Assembly (NCBI GenBank): GCA_028565635.1
Contig: JAOXYB010038695.1
Coordinates: 1-13,362 of the forward strand
DNA length: 13,362 nucleotides
Direction of reading: 5' to 3'
Origin: Phoronis ovalis
Lineage: Eukaryota > Phoronida > Phoronidae
Shown: piece after piece, positions 1 through 7,999 of the stretch
Layout: each line of letters starts with the position of its first letter
How positions within the stretch are numbered: the stretch's first letter is position 1
Notes under the pieces: model-generated
What the model saw: the letters and a program-made list of their open reading frames with translations, nothing else
What the model was told of the DNA's origin: nothing
Databases searched by the model: none
Made by a program: the position numbers and the translations under genes

Positions 1-556
1 TTCAATCGTGTTTGAGAATTACATGCATGTCTGTGAGCTAAACTCTGACCTGTGATAGTTTAGGTCAGGAAAAAAATGTCTGTTTCTCGTATCCAGGTGG
101 GTGAATAAGAAAGTAGCAGATCTGTCAGTTTTTCAAACATGTAATCAAAGCTACATATTCCAATTGATGGAGACCTAAAACTTGTGTTCTATTATTTGCC
201 GCATGTATACTGGTCACATATTATTGGCGGCTCTACATGAGTGAACAGTGCGTGCAGCATTGCGTTGAATGTGTAGGATCTTTTTTTATATAGTACACTT
301 CAATTATTTTTATAGTAAGCTATAGAAGCAACAGTTAATATGCTTATATCTGTATCGGTAGTTCCCTAGGACTAATGTTTTAAGACAATACGGTTTTGTA
401 AATACTAGCGGTGAAGTTACAATCATGCAATTGTTTGAACATTTATCTTAGATATTTTGGAAGCTAGTGACAGATTCATTCTACCCGACGAGTATTGTTA
501 CATGCCACATTATTATAATACTATAAAACCGCAGACTGAAAAAAAGAAAAAAGTGA
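1..556. other. Intergenic or intronic DNA, nothing recognised
   Basis: AT-rich sequence with frequent stops in all frames. I see no long open frame, RNA gene, tandem repeat or transposon end. A GTGAGT at 553-558 resembles a strong splice donor, but every frame leading into it is short. The frame that would fit the downstream exon at 1079 is closed by TGA at 537-539. Confidence 0.5.
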
Positions 557-589
557 GTGTGGTCCCTGAGTGTGTTATGGCCAAGAGTC

Positions 590-949
590 ATGGAATACAG
601 CAGATTGCAGCAAAATGACACCAAGTATTTAATAAAAATTAAATATCCAGGAGGCATGTCCCTAAGGCCCCCCCCTACTTTTGATTGGTACCCTACTGGT
701 GTTCACCTAGATACTAAATGTCTACTTATTGAAAAAAAGCCTGGTACCTGTTTTGAAGCTGTGTTATCAGAAATAGAGATTTTTTCCTGGCCTAAGCTAT
801 ATATAGCCAGTCAAATTGTGTGTTTAACTGCTTGTCCAAGACAGCTAGACTACGAATTTTGGGAAAAATATCAGGATGACAGAATTGTGGAATACAAAAG
901 CTTTTTTCCTAGCTATTGTTATTCTCTGCTTGGCTTTTCTGTTGACTGA
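590..949 (+). CDS. Unrecognised ORF, possible coding exon (119 aa from ATG)
   Basis: I do not recognise this protein. The frame is open from 557, just after TGA at 554-556, to TGA at 947-949. The first ATG is at 590 and begins MEYSRLQQNDTK. A 130-codon open frame is unusual in DNA this AT-rich. The codons look coding-like: a mixed, polar N-terminal third, a Pro/Tyr/Trp-rich stretch (PPPTFDWYP, about residues 24-32 from ATG), then KPGTCFEAVLSEIEIF and a hydrophobic patch near WPKLYIASQIVCL. There are five cysteines and no signal peptide or clear membrane helix. No strong donor (GTRAGT) lies inside or just after the frame, and a polyadenylation signal is not obvious. It could be a single-exon gene, an internal exon with a weak donor, a remnant of a transposon ORF, or chance. 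It lies 130 bases upstream of the better exon at 1079, but I could not join the two with a convincing splice. Confidence 0.3.
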   Translation: MEYSRLQQNDTKYLIKIKYPGGMSLRPPPTFDWYPTGVHLDTKCLLIEKKPGTCFEAVLSEIEIFSWPKLYIASQIVCLTACPRQLDYEFWEKYQDDRIVEYKSFFPSYCYSLLGFSVD

Positions 950-1078
950 TTTTAATACACAGCATATATTATATTCATATACAGACACATATGCACATCT
1001 AAACACACCACTCAAACATTTACAAGCAATGATACTGTAATTATACAAATTGAGAAATTTATTATTTTGATTATCTAG

Positions 1079-1296
1079 ATTTTTTTCACAATGTAGCTTT
1101 ATCCCTTGGCAAAGATGTTATGCTACAAATGGCAAACACGCACAGAATGAAGAAACTACTGATCGAGTATGCTACTGAAAAGTTCAATCATACAGCAAGG
1201 GAGGGATATGGACGAGTTAAGTACAATAAAATAGACCAGAACAGTTTAAAGGATAACTTGAATAGAATGAAATACGAGCTTGGACTTAAGTGGTAA
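1079..1296 (+). CDS. Probable 3' terminal coding exon of a spliced gene, product unknown
   Basis: One frame (codons from 1081) is open from TGA at 1051-1053 to TAA at 1294-1296, about 71 codons in the exon. No ATG-led ORF of useful length is present, as expected of an internal start after an intron. A plausible acceptor is TTTTGATTATCTAG ending at 1078. The alternative is CACAATGTAG ending at 1096, which has the better pyrimidine run. The peptide is charged and helix-like, with VALSLGKDVMLQMANTHRMK near the start, LIEYATEKFNHTAREGYGRV in the middle and NLNRMKYELGLKW at the C-terminus. Base composition is clearly less AT-rich than the flanks. The canonical AATAAA follows the stop by 30 bases, so this would be the last exon with a very short 3' UTR. 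I do not recognise the family. Earlier exons are probably upstream of the window. Confidence 0.6.
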
Positions 1297-1325
1297 TTAC
1301 AGAAGATGATTACAATGCTTTTACC

Positions 1326-1331
1326 AATAAA
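1326..1331 (+). terminator. Polyadenylation signal AATAAA
   Basis: This is a canonical AATAAA hexamer 30 bases after the TAA of the exon at 1079-1296, followed within about 15 bases by the T/G-rich TTTATGTTGACT. In AT-rich DNA the hexamer alone is weak evidence. Its position right after a good open frame raises its value. Confidence 0.5.
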
Positions 1332-1440
1332 AACTTTATGTTGACTAATAACTAGAACCAATAATTTTAAGCAGAACTATAACTTTGTTTTTGTTAAATT
1401 ACGTCGAAACAGTTTAATATGATAAACAGTGCTCATAGTT

Positions 1441-2712
1441 ATTTTATATCCCATCCATATTGTGGCTGGGCATATGCATCATTGTCGTATGTCATAATTA
1501 ATTTGCCTCACGATTATGGCTTTGTTTTTTATTTGATCAGTTTTATATTCAGTACAGGTCAGACATAATTTTGACCTGAATCACTTCTAAGATAGCCGAC
1601 TGGTGGCCATGTTTGTTCTTGAGATTTTATGTATATAACATTAACAGCCGCAGTTTTAACCCAATCAGCTACATATTTGGTATACTGTAAAAATATGTGA
1701 AAGTACAAGTAAGATATAATTTTGACCCAAATTCCCTTTTCTGGAAAGATGAGCCTTTTTGTTACGAAGGTTGGACTCATGAAGACCAAAAGTTCATTGA
1801 CATATTAGGCTAATTGACATTTTAGAATAACCTTGAAAAGTCATCAATTGTCAATCAGAATCTTTGACATTTTTGGTTGTGTGTAACCCTTTTTTGTTTC
1901 GCAATAACTACTTTAGTTTTTATTGGATCAGCTTCACATTTGGCACAGGGTAAATACAGATCAAAGCATATATTTGTTTTAATTCTGACACTGATTACTT
2001 TTAATATGGTTGACTGGTGGCCAAGTTTGTTCCTGAGAGGGCGTTTCACATTGCGCCACTTTTCAAATAGATGAAGCATTAACTTGATTCAAAGGTGGAT
2101 TCATGAAGGCTATAGGCTGTTGGGAATATAAGCCTTCAGGTGAAATTTTAACATGGCCCTGATCTGGATCTTCAATATTTTTCGTTGTCTGTAACACTTA
2201 CTTGTCTCTCAATAACTGTTTCAATGTTTATTTGTATCAGCTTTATATTTGGTACAGGTAAATATACGTCAAAATACAGGGCAAGTGTCATTTTAACCTG
2301 GATCATTTCCAAGGTGCCTAACTGGAGACCATGTTTGTTCTCGAGATTGTAGGTGCAGTACGTAACTTGTTTTTATCCTATCAGGTTCCAATTAGGTACA
2401 TAGCAACTATGGATCAGGTCAGGTGTACTTTTGTCCCTCATTACTTCCAATATGGTTGACTGGCAGCCATATTTGTTCGCAAGAGGACATGCCACATTGC
2501 TCCACTTTCCAGAAAGATGAAGCTTTGACTGAAATATTCGAAGGTGGATTCTTGAAAGTACAATAAGAAATACCTTCTACGTTTGGAAGTACTTGTATGT
2601 ATTATGATTCCACCAAATCAGACATCCTTCAAAAATTGCACTGACTACCTACAGATCTAGCTCACCATCTACTCTAATGTGTAGATGTCTGTGTTGTTGC
2701 AGGTAACTTGTT
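1441..2712 (+). mobile_element. Old, decayed HINE/pearl-like non-autonomous element, same family as 8712-11590
   Basis: The left end (1441-1500) aligns by eye with the left end of the younger element at 8711. Both have ATTTT(T)AT-CCCATC, then an inverted GGGCATAT (1468-1474 region), then a CGTCGTATGT-like piece reduced here to GTCGTATGT. The terminal hairpin survives in worn form as CCCA/TGGG and CCA/TGG. The body (about 1514-2570) holds diverged copies of the same tandem units. The right end is uncertain. GATGTCTGTGTTGTTGCAGG then TAACTTGTTT at about 2684-2712 resembles the younger 3' end (CTGTCTGC...GCAGAC then CTCTTGTTT). It encodes no protein. By analogy with bivalve pearl elements and Drosophila DINE-1 it would be a rolling-circle-mobilised passenger of a Helentron. 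That classification is inference. The left boundary is moderately sure and the right boundary weak. Confidence 0.6.
1514..2570 (+). repeat. Diverged tandem array inside the old element
   Basis: Recurring landmarks match the array at 8805-11520. GCAATAACTACTTTAG-type starts occur near 1900 and 2210. The centre motif related to ATGGCCGACTGGCGGCCAT occurs at about 1592, 2006, 2313 and 2452. AAGGTGGATTC occurs at about 2092 and 2540. An ACCTTGAAAAGT segment occurs at about 1830. Copies differ by many substitutions and indels, and the palindromic centre is broken in all four. This fits a much older insertion than the 8.7-11.6 kb copy. Confidence 0.75.
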
Positions 2713-2765
2713 TATACTTTTGATAATAAGTATACAATGTAGGTATTTCATAGTAAATGTATTTT

Positions 2766-3015
2766 ATCAATGAACAATTCTCCAATTGTAAAGGTATAAA
2801 AAAATGTTTTAGTTTAGTTTTTAACTATATTATGGTATGTGTAGTTTTCTCATCAATGAACAATTCTCCAATTGTAAAGGTATAAAGAAATGTTTTAGTT
2901 TAGTTTTTTAGTATATATGGTATGCATAGTTTGTTTATCAATAAACAATTCTTCAATTTTAAAGATATAAAGAAATGTTTTAATTTAGTTTTAGTGGTGT
3001 GTGTAACTTTTTTAT
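2766..3015 (+). repeat. Three-copy tandem repeat, period 85-86 bp
   Basis: The block ATCAATGAACAATTCTCCAA starts at 2766 and 2852, and recurs in diverged form (ATCAATAAACAATTCTTCAA) at 2937. Each copy is followed by a variant of TATAAAGAAATGTTTTAGTT and a TATGGTATGTGTAGTTTT-like tail. Copies 1 and 2 are nearly identical and copy 3 has more changes. It begins about 55 bases after the proposed right end of the old mobile element. There is no coding potential. Confidence 0.85.
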
Positions 3016-3397
3016 GTGACAGACAATTGTATTGCTTTATACCACATAATGTTTCATAAATAGTTTGAACCTGCTTTATAGATAAGTTTTACGTAGCATT
3101 TTAGGATTGAAAATATGGCAATATAATCTGTTTTCATGAAATAACATTTGTTGTGCTACATTTCTTATCTCCTTATTTTCTTTATGTACTGTATATTTTG
3201 CTTTCATTCTAAACTGTATTTAATGATTATTTTATTATAAAACCATGACTAAGGTGTTCATGTGCCTGTCACATATTACACGAAATGCACTCTAGTCATT
3301 CTTGGGAGACATTACAATACTGAACACAATGCTTCTTCAATAGTTAAATGTGACCCTTGTCAACTTTTAAATACAGTGTACTTGTGGAATCTTTGAT

Positions 3398-3690
3398 CCC
3401 GGGGGGCACATGGGTCATATGCTGGATCCACATGCACGAACCTAAAGCATGACGCGCGTTCCGTGTTGAGGGTATATATATTAAACTATATATTGGCAAA
3501 TGGGGTCTTGTTTTCAGCACGAGTTACAGACGCGTAAAAAGGGTATTTACGTCTATCAGATGCGAAAAAAGGGTAAATTTTTAACCATCAGATGCAAATC
3601 ATCCCGGTATATAATGAATTATCACGGAAAAGCCAAAAATTGTCGCACAGCATCATTTACCATTCAGCTTCTGCCGTGCCAGGCTTAATC
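3398..3690 (+). mobile_element. Fragment of a CCCGGGGGG-ended dispersed repeat
   Basis: An abrupt GC-rich start, CCCGGGGGGCACATGGGTCA at 3398, resembles the end of the complete MITE at 7538 (CCCCCGGGGGGGTACTC) in having a CCCGGGGGG terminus. It is followed by CpG-containing sequence unlike the flanks and a pair of short internal repeats (3532-3593). No matching right terminus in inverted orientation is visible within about 1 kb, so it is either truncated or a different family. The short open frame at 3500-3688 lies wholly within this repeat and is not counted as a gene. Confidence 0.45.
3532..3593 (+). repeat. Two tandem 30-32 bp internal repeats
   Basis: Unit 1 (3532-3561) begins GCGTAAAAAGGGTATTT and ends TATCAGAT. 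Unit 2 (3562-3593) begins GCGAAAAAAGGGTAAATTTT and ends CATCAGAT. Small internal repeats like these are common in degenerate MITE interiors. Confidence 0.7.
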
Positions 3691-3699
3691 AATAGTCGT

Positions 3700-4760
3700 A
3701 CTTAACCCGTTATATTAATATATACCATCAACTTCATTGCACATCTGAGCAAGATATTCTGGCTTCATACATTCTGCATAATAATGTTACGTATGAAACA
3801 GGTCCGAATTTATTTTTGGGGAGCTAGAGCCAGGAAATAATGAGAGGTAACATTTTAATTTTTGGGTACATAAGGGTATTTTTATTTTGGCCTTCGCCAT
3901 GAACCGAATTCTCCTGAACAGTTATTATTCTAAAGAGTAAATGTAGAACAAATTATGCTTCAAATGTAATTATTAACTATCAGTTGGAATGTTTGTATCC
4001 CATTTTAATATATATATATGATGAACATTTTAATCTACATGTAGGTACATGTATATAACGTAAAAGATCTAGCTGTGTTTCAACAGATTAAATGACTTGA
4101 CAGAGAGGCCTACAGGTAAACAATTATTGGTGTTTTCTTTAATTTCTGAACACAGAGTTAACATTTTGTCTTCCAAACCAGATCTTAAAATGACCGTGAA
4201 AATGCACCAGAAGCTATAAATTGCGTTATAACTGTAATAATTTTCCAATGGGGAGGGCCCCCGGCCACCTCTTCAATACATACCACCAGGCATTTAATAA
4301 CTAAATAATAGTTTTTGTTAATATAATACTACCATGATTTATCTGTTAAAACAGAAAAGAACACTGCAATGTGACGACTACATATAAGTACTTTATATAA
4401 GATATATGTACCGATTAAATAAAAATTTAATTATGCTCATTTCTGTTCTATTATAAACTTACATAAAAGTTTGTTTTTCATACAAACTGTGAGACAGCAG
4501 AGAAGAATAGTTTGGATATAACAACAAAAAATGAATTGTAAGTCTAACAACTCTTTCGTCCTTCTGCATTAAACTACAACTCTTTCGTCATTTAGCTACC
4601 TAGACATCAAAGAAAAACTCACATATCGTTCGTTTGATGTAAAAACAGTTATTAATGGCTTAAACGGTTATTTTCGAACAAGCAGTAAATCATCTTGATA
4701 GTCAAAAGTAAATTGTACCTGCAATTATATTTGTAAAAAAGAAGGCTGCTTTTCATTTTT
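3700..4760. other. AT-rich intergenic DNA
   Basis: No gene is seen. Minor items are a 14-base direct repeat ACAACTCTTTCGTC at 4547-4560 and 4576-4589, overlapping ACATGTA palindromes near 4034-4054, and an isolated GC run at 4251-4268. Confidence 0.5.
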
Positions 4761-5071
4761 GACTAATGATACCTGTGTCTAGATAAGTACAAGAAGATAA
4801 ACATTCCTCTGTTACCATGACTACATGCACAAGTTATTTTTGAAAAAAAGAAGCTGTCAAATAGTTCTATCGCCAGTGTAAAGATGAAACCATTGGTAAG
4901 TAGTGAGGAATTCAGATTATGATAGCACACAACAGTAGGAAGTCCCATCCAACATAATGTTAAATGAACGATTTCAAATATATTTATTAAATAAACGCCA
5001 ATAATGAGCGCCAATTTCTCTCTCGGTCCACTTGCATCACACGTATATCTTAGGAAAACCGATCCATTTAC

Positions 5072-5236
5072 CCCCCAATGACTGCACGGATTTCGAGATA
5101 TTTGCCAGAAATTGAACCCCCTTGGAGATTTCTCCCATCGGAACCTGGAGCTACTTGAACTTGACCTCCCGTACGCGAACTGATACGAGGCCATGTGATG
5201 CCCCCACAAATTTTCGTTAATTTCACAAGCTATCAT
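5072..5236 (-). CDS. Possible first coding exon (minus strand), product unknown
   Basis: On the minus strand a frame runs from ATG at 5236 to a stop at about 4763, but only its first part looks coding. That part (5236 to about 4990) is clearly less AT-rich than its surroundings and has CpGs. A second ATG at 5194-5192 begins MASYQFAYGRSSSSSSRFRW, a serine run followed by a basic/aromatic segment (WEKSPRGFNFWQIS). A GGG|GTAAAT donor-like site puts an exon end at 5072. Past it the translation turns into the hydrophobic, AT-driven sequence typical of intron or intergenic DNA. A TATATA box lies about 60 bases upstream of the second ATG. The next exon would lie further left in the window but I could not identify one. 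It may equally be part of an unrecognised dispersed repeat or a promoter-proximal non-coding exon. Confidence 0.25.
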
Positions 5237-5254
5237 TCTTCTTCGAAAAAACCC

Positions 5255-5260
5255 TATATA
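5255..5260 (-). promoter_or_regulatory. TATA-box-like TATATAG (minus strand)
   Basis: On the minus strand TATATAGGG sits about 20 bases before the ATG at 5236 and 61 before the ATG at 5194. A start of transcription about 30 bases downstream (near 5225) would favour the second ATG. In AT-rich DNA this is weak. It is listed only because it fits the composition change and the possible exon at 5072-5236. Confidence 0.2.
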
Positions 5261-5269
5261 TTTTAACTA

Positions 5270-5833
5270 TAATGTAATTGATTTATGTCCAGCAAGACAC
5301 ACTTCTACACCCCCTAATTTTTTTTTAGGAACTATCCGAGGCCAGCACAGCTCAAGCTTACTGAGTAGTGCTACGTTATCAGTGCATGGCTTTTCATTTC
5401 ACATGAGCAAATGCATATTTTTTTTACAGTACCATGTTAATGTAAAGTTGTAATTACTTTAATTTTCTTCAATGAAATTTGATAGTGTGTCAGTATTATT
5501 CGGTTAATTTCTTATCTATAAGTACAAAAAAGCCAATTTCTTTATTATGATAAAGTGTGAGTATTACAATATTCGTTAGTGCATGTCTGTCCGTAACTGT
5601 TTCTATTGTTGTATATGGCCTGTTGCATTCATTGCTCTTGCACAATCTGCTTCGAAGTTCTGTCAGAGTAGGTATTTTATGATAAGTTGGATTATGATCG
5701 TGGATGCATAATTTGAAATGAAACTTTTGTGGCTCAAATTTAGCTGTAAGATAATAACTGTTGGGTGAAATTTATTTTCAAGAAATTCTATTCTGTTCTA
5801 TTTGGGTGCACATTGCGGTTCAGTTCAAAAATA
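5270..5833. other. AT-rich intergenic DNA, nothing recognised
   Basis: No open frame with coding-like composition, no RNA gene and no clear repeat is visible in either strand. Confidence 0.5.
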
Positions 5834-5863
5834 GCCTTCTGAAAAACTCCATTTTCAGAAGGC
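5834..5863. repeat. Perfect 12-bp inverted repeat with a 6-base loop
   Basis: GCCTTCTGAAAA at 5834-5845 is exactly inverted at 5852-5863 (TTTTCAGAAGGC), with loop ACTCCA. It would form a stable hairpin in RNA or single-stranded DNA. No neighbouring gene suggests a role. It may be the core of a small MITE, though no longer arms are visible. Confidence 0.85.
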
Positions 5864-5949
5864 ATATTTCAATTAATATATGGAGGAAATATGTCTAAAC
5901 TACAGAACGCGTACGGTTGGTCATACAGGCTTGAAGTTTGACGTATGAC

Positions 5950-5966
5950 ATCCCCAGGGTGGGGAT
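5950..5966. repeat. 7-bp hairpin ATCCCCA-GGG-TGGGGAT
   Basis: Perfect 7-bp arms (5950-5956 and 5960-5966) surround a GGG loop. It lies just upstream of the AGGTCA direct repeat at 5997. Confidence 0.7.
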
Positions 5967-5996
5967 ACTTGAACTTGAGATTATTAGATCATCTGA

Positions 5997-6010
5997 AGGT
6001 CAAGAGGTCA
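5997..6010 (+). promoter_or_regulatory. AGGTCA direct repeat spaced by 2 (DR2-like)
   Basis: AGGTCA at 5997-6002 and 6005-6010 is separated by AG, with a third AGGTCA at 6062-6067. DR2 is an established arrangement bound by nuclear-receptor dimers. Nothing here shows use, and no gene start is nearby. It may be chance. Confidence 0.2.
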
Positions 6011-6306
6011 AATCTCCTAATTGTGTGAAATTTTCAAAAATGGGACTCTCATGTCACTTAGAGGTCATTCAAAAGTATTGAGGCATTTTGAGATTAATAG
6101 AACCCAAAACAATTTAAAGTTTTTTATTAAAATCCCTATTATGATTTTTTGTTATTTAACTTGTTTACTAGTTTAGTATTACCATTACCTTTTAGACGGT
6201 TATTAAATTTTCCAGACTAGTTGTTAGTGTTTAACCATATCTTGATTACAAATTAGGACATTCACACATATACCACAGTTTGAATAAAGCCATCCATTAC
6301 AGTAGG

Positions 6307-6438
6307 TTTCCGAGTTATGCACTTCCTTATATACAAAATCTGGTTTGTGATGATGCGGTAAAATGACGTCAGAAAAATCTGAGTAACTATCACAAACCAG
6401 TATATTTAGTATTTTATCGGGAGAGCATAACTCGGAAA
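6307..6438. mobile_element. 132-bp imperfect inverted repeat, MITE-like
   Basis: TTTCCGAGTTATGC at 6307-6320 is perfectly inverted at 6425-6438. A second inner pair, CTGGTTTGTGAT at 6340-6351 and ATCACAAACCAG at 6389-6400, is also perfect and in register, so the whole piece can fold into one long hairpin. The loop region contains the CRE-type palindrome TGACGTCA at 6364-6371. I see no clear target duplication. The layout, two conserved arm blocks within a compact 130-bp unit, is that of a small foldback/MITE element. A conserved structured non-coding element is the alternative. Confidence 0.6.
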
Positions 6439-6443
6439 GCTTC

Positions 6444-6463
6444 GTATCTTCTCGAGAAGATAC
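6444..6463. repeat. Perfect 20-bp palindrome
   Basis: GTATCTTCTC followed directly by its exact inverse complement GAGAAGATAC, centred on an XhoI-type CTCGAG. It starts only five bases after the 132-bp hairpin element and could be part of its insertion context. A role as a dimeric factor site cannot be judged from sequence. Confidence 0.85.
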
Positions 6464-6522
6464 TTACAAACTAACACGTGAATTTCTTCAAACTGTAAAG
6501 GGGAAAATTGCAGTAATCCTAT

Positions 6523-6583
6523 GCCTTTGCTAAAAGCTAGGACATATAAAACTCTTGAGTTTTATATATCCTAGCTAAAAGGC
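6523..6583. repeat. 40-bp near-perfect palindrome with an outer arm
   Basis: Arms 6536-6554 and 6557-6575 match at 18 of 19 positions around a TT centre (GCTAGGACATATAAAACTC against its inverse). Outside these, GCCTTT at 6523-6528 pairs with AAAGGC at 6578-6583 across a small bulge. It could extrude as a cruciform or fold as a long RNA hairpin. This is the third inverted repeat within 280 bases. Confidence 0.8.
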
Positions 6584-6599
6584 TATATAGTTACATCTA

Positions 6600-7420
6600 C
6601 CTTCATAACAATAAACTAAAAAATATTTATTTCGCCAAAAAATTATTCAAAAGTAAAATAGCGAAAAACTTAAAACTATAACACTATTAAATGGGTAGTA
6701 CAGTTGTGTTTTGCAAAAATTGAAATATCATTATAGCATTTTTGATATTAGCAGGGGTAAATTAATAGCACCGTAAAGTTAAATAATGACACGCATGAAG
6801 CAGAAATGTTTAGAATTACACAGGTGATACCAATACAATTATTTTGATGCCTCATTTTCTATTTATTAACCAAAATAATTTGAGTAACACATTCTAAAAC
6901 TTGGTGCATTTATTTCCGATCACTCGAGCTTGATCAAAACTGTGGCCCTGTTGTCAGCTTAATATCTTTCAAGTTCGTCTTGTTTTTTTTATGTACACTG
7001 TATTTGCATTGATTAGATTTATAAGTAAACTTTGCCTTGTTGTTGAGGAGCACTGTATTTGTAATGATTATACGTATACTTGTATAGGTAGGTTTGTAAT
7101 GTTTTCTACGTGCCAGTACAATCAAAATAATTGTAATACTTGTGTTATGTATGGATGCGCTCCATTTGTTTCTTGAACCCCTTTTTATGTCTATCCGTCT
7201 AGTTCACGAGGATCAGACAAACAAAATGTATTCTAATTTGTAAAAATGGCATACTGATAGTCTCTACATTACATGCAACACTGAATTTTTATATTGCACC
7301 ATATAATATTTTAAAACAATGTTCTAATTATGATTTTATTGTCAATTTAGAAAGATGATTTTATGCCCAAAATGGAGGATACATTGTATAACATTCATTT
7401 AAGAAAATGGCCCTTAAATT
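6600..7420. other. AT-rich intergenic DNA
   Basis: No gene is supported. A partial 55-base-period duplication is seen (CACTGTATTTG at 6996 and 7051). The overlapping short open frames near 6934-7176 run on both strands and are explained by composition. Confidence 0.5.
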
Positions 7421-7996
7421 GGCCCTGAACCTCACGCCGATTACGGAATGGGACACACTTGCTAGACCCTCCCCCGCATGCCGCTTCACGGCGTGCGAAC
7501 TGCCTCCGGCAGTCCTGGTCCGAGACACTTACTACAACCCCCGGGGGGGTACTCAAGTTTTTTTGTCTACATGGATGTGCCGCGGAGCCCAATCCAAAAT
7601 TTTAGCTTATGGTAGCAAACCCAATCCAATTTTTTTGAAATTTTAGGGTAGTAATCCAAATTTTGTGAAATATAAGAGTAGCAATCCAAAATTTTAAAAT
7701 ATTGAGTATAGTAATCCATTTTTACGCAAACTGACTGATACACAACAAATTCCAAAATTTATTTATGGAATTATGGATAAAAACCTAAAATTAATCCAAA
7801 TTATTTGCTATAAGCAGTGGGTAGCAATCCAAATTTTTGAATATCGTTAAGTTAGCAATCCAAAAAATACAGTAAAAAGTATACAATCCAAATCCAAAAT
7901 GTTCAACTCTGCTGCACACCCCCACCAAAAAATAACCTGAGTAACCCCCCGGGCTACAAACGCACCCCCCTTTTGAAAGTGTCTGACGGCCCTGAA
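7421..7996. mobile_element. GC-rich dispersed-repeat island, possible old insertion flanked by a 9-bp direct repeat
   Basis: Sequence at 7425-7545 and 7954-7990 is much richer in GC and CpG than the neighbourhood, and is split by the MITE at 7538-7953. GGCCCTGAA occurs at 7421-7429 and again at 7988-7996, a possible 9-bp target duplication around the island. Inside are two hairpins: GCATGCCG/CGGCGTGC (with one G-T pair) around CTTCA near 7478-7498, and CTGCC/GGCAG around TCC near 7500-7512. No terminal inverted repeats are evident and there is no coding frame of interest. The open frames on both strands here run through into the MITE. Confidence 0.4.
7538..7953. mobile_element. 416-bp MITE with CCCGGGGGG termini and 6-bp target duplication
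   Basis: The left end CCCCCGGGGGGGTACTCAAG and the inverse of the right end (CCCGGGGGGTTACTCAGG) match. The similarity continues inward for about 45 bases through a T-run and a GATGTGCCGCGGAG / GGGTGTGCAGCAGAG block. CTACAA directly flanks both ends (7532-7537 and 7954-7959), a good 6-bp target duplication. The interior consists of repeated, degenerate GTAGCAATCCAAATTTT-type units (near 7593, 7622, 7650, 7680, 7712, 7829, 7855), a tandem filling often seen in MITEs. It encodes no protein, so it depended on a transposase elsewhere. I do not name the superfamily. Confidence 0.8.
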
Positions 7997-7999
7997 TTG

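Noticed and set aside
590-1296. Joining the ORF at 590-949 to the exon at 1079 as one gene
   Set aside because: The exon needs a donor leaving one base over. The in-phase GT sites (810, 822, 834, 918) are all poor donor matches. GTGAGT at 553 is strong, but its frame is closed by TGA at 537.
1514-2074. Open frames at 1559-1789, 1855-2079 and 1877-2074
   Set aside because: They lie in the decayed tandem array, two overlap on opposite strands, and their peptides mirror the repeat units of the younger array.
3500-3688. 62-codon plus-strand open frame with basic composition
   Set aside because: It lies entirely in a dispersed-repeat fragment with internal 30-32 base repeats, and has no recognisable protein features.
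4251-4268. GC run GGGAGGGCCCCCGGCC as the missing right end of the repeat starting at 3398
   Set aside because: It does not match the inverse of the 3398 end beyond a few G/C bases, and the intervening 850 bases look like ordinary flank.
6934-7176. Cysteine-containing 61-codon open frame and its antisense partner
   Set aside because: Overlapping frames on both strands in AT-rich DNA with a partial 55-base duplication; no coding-like composition.
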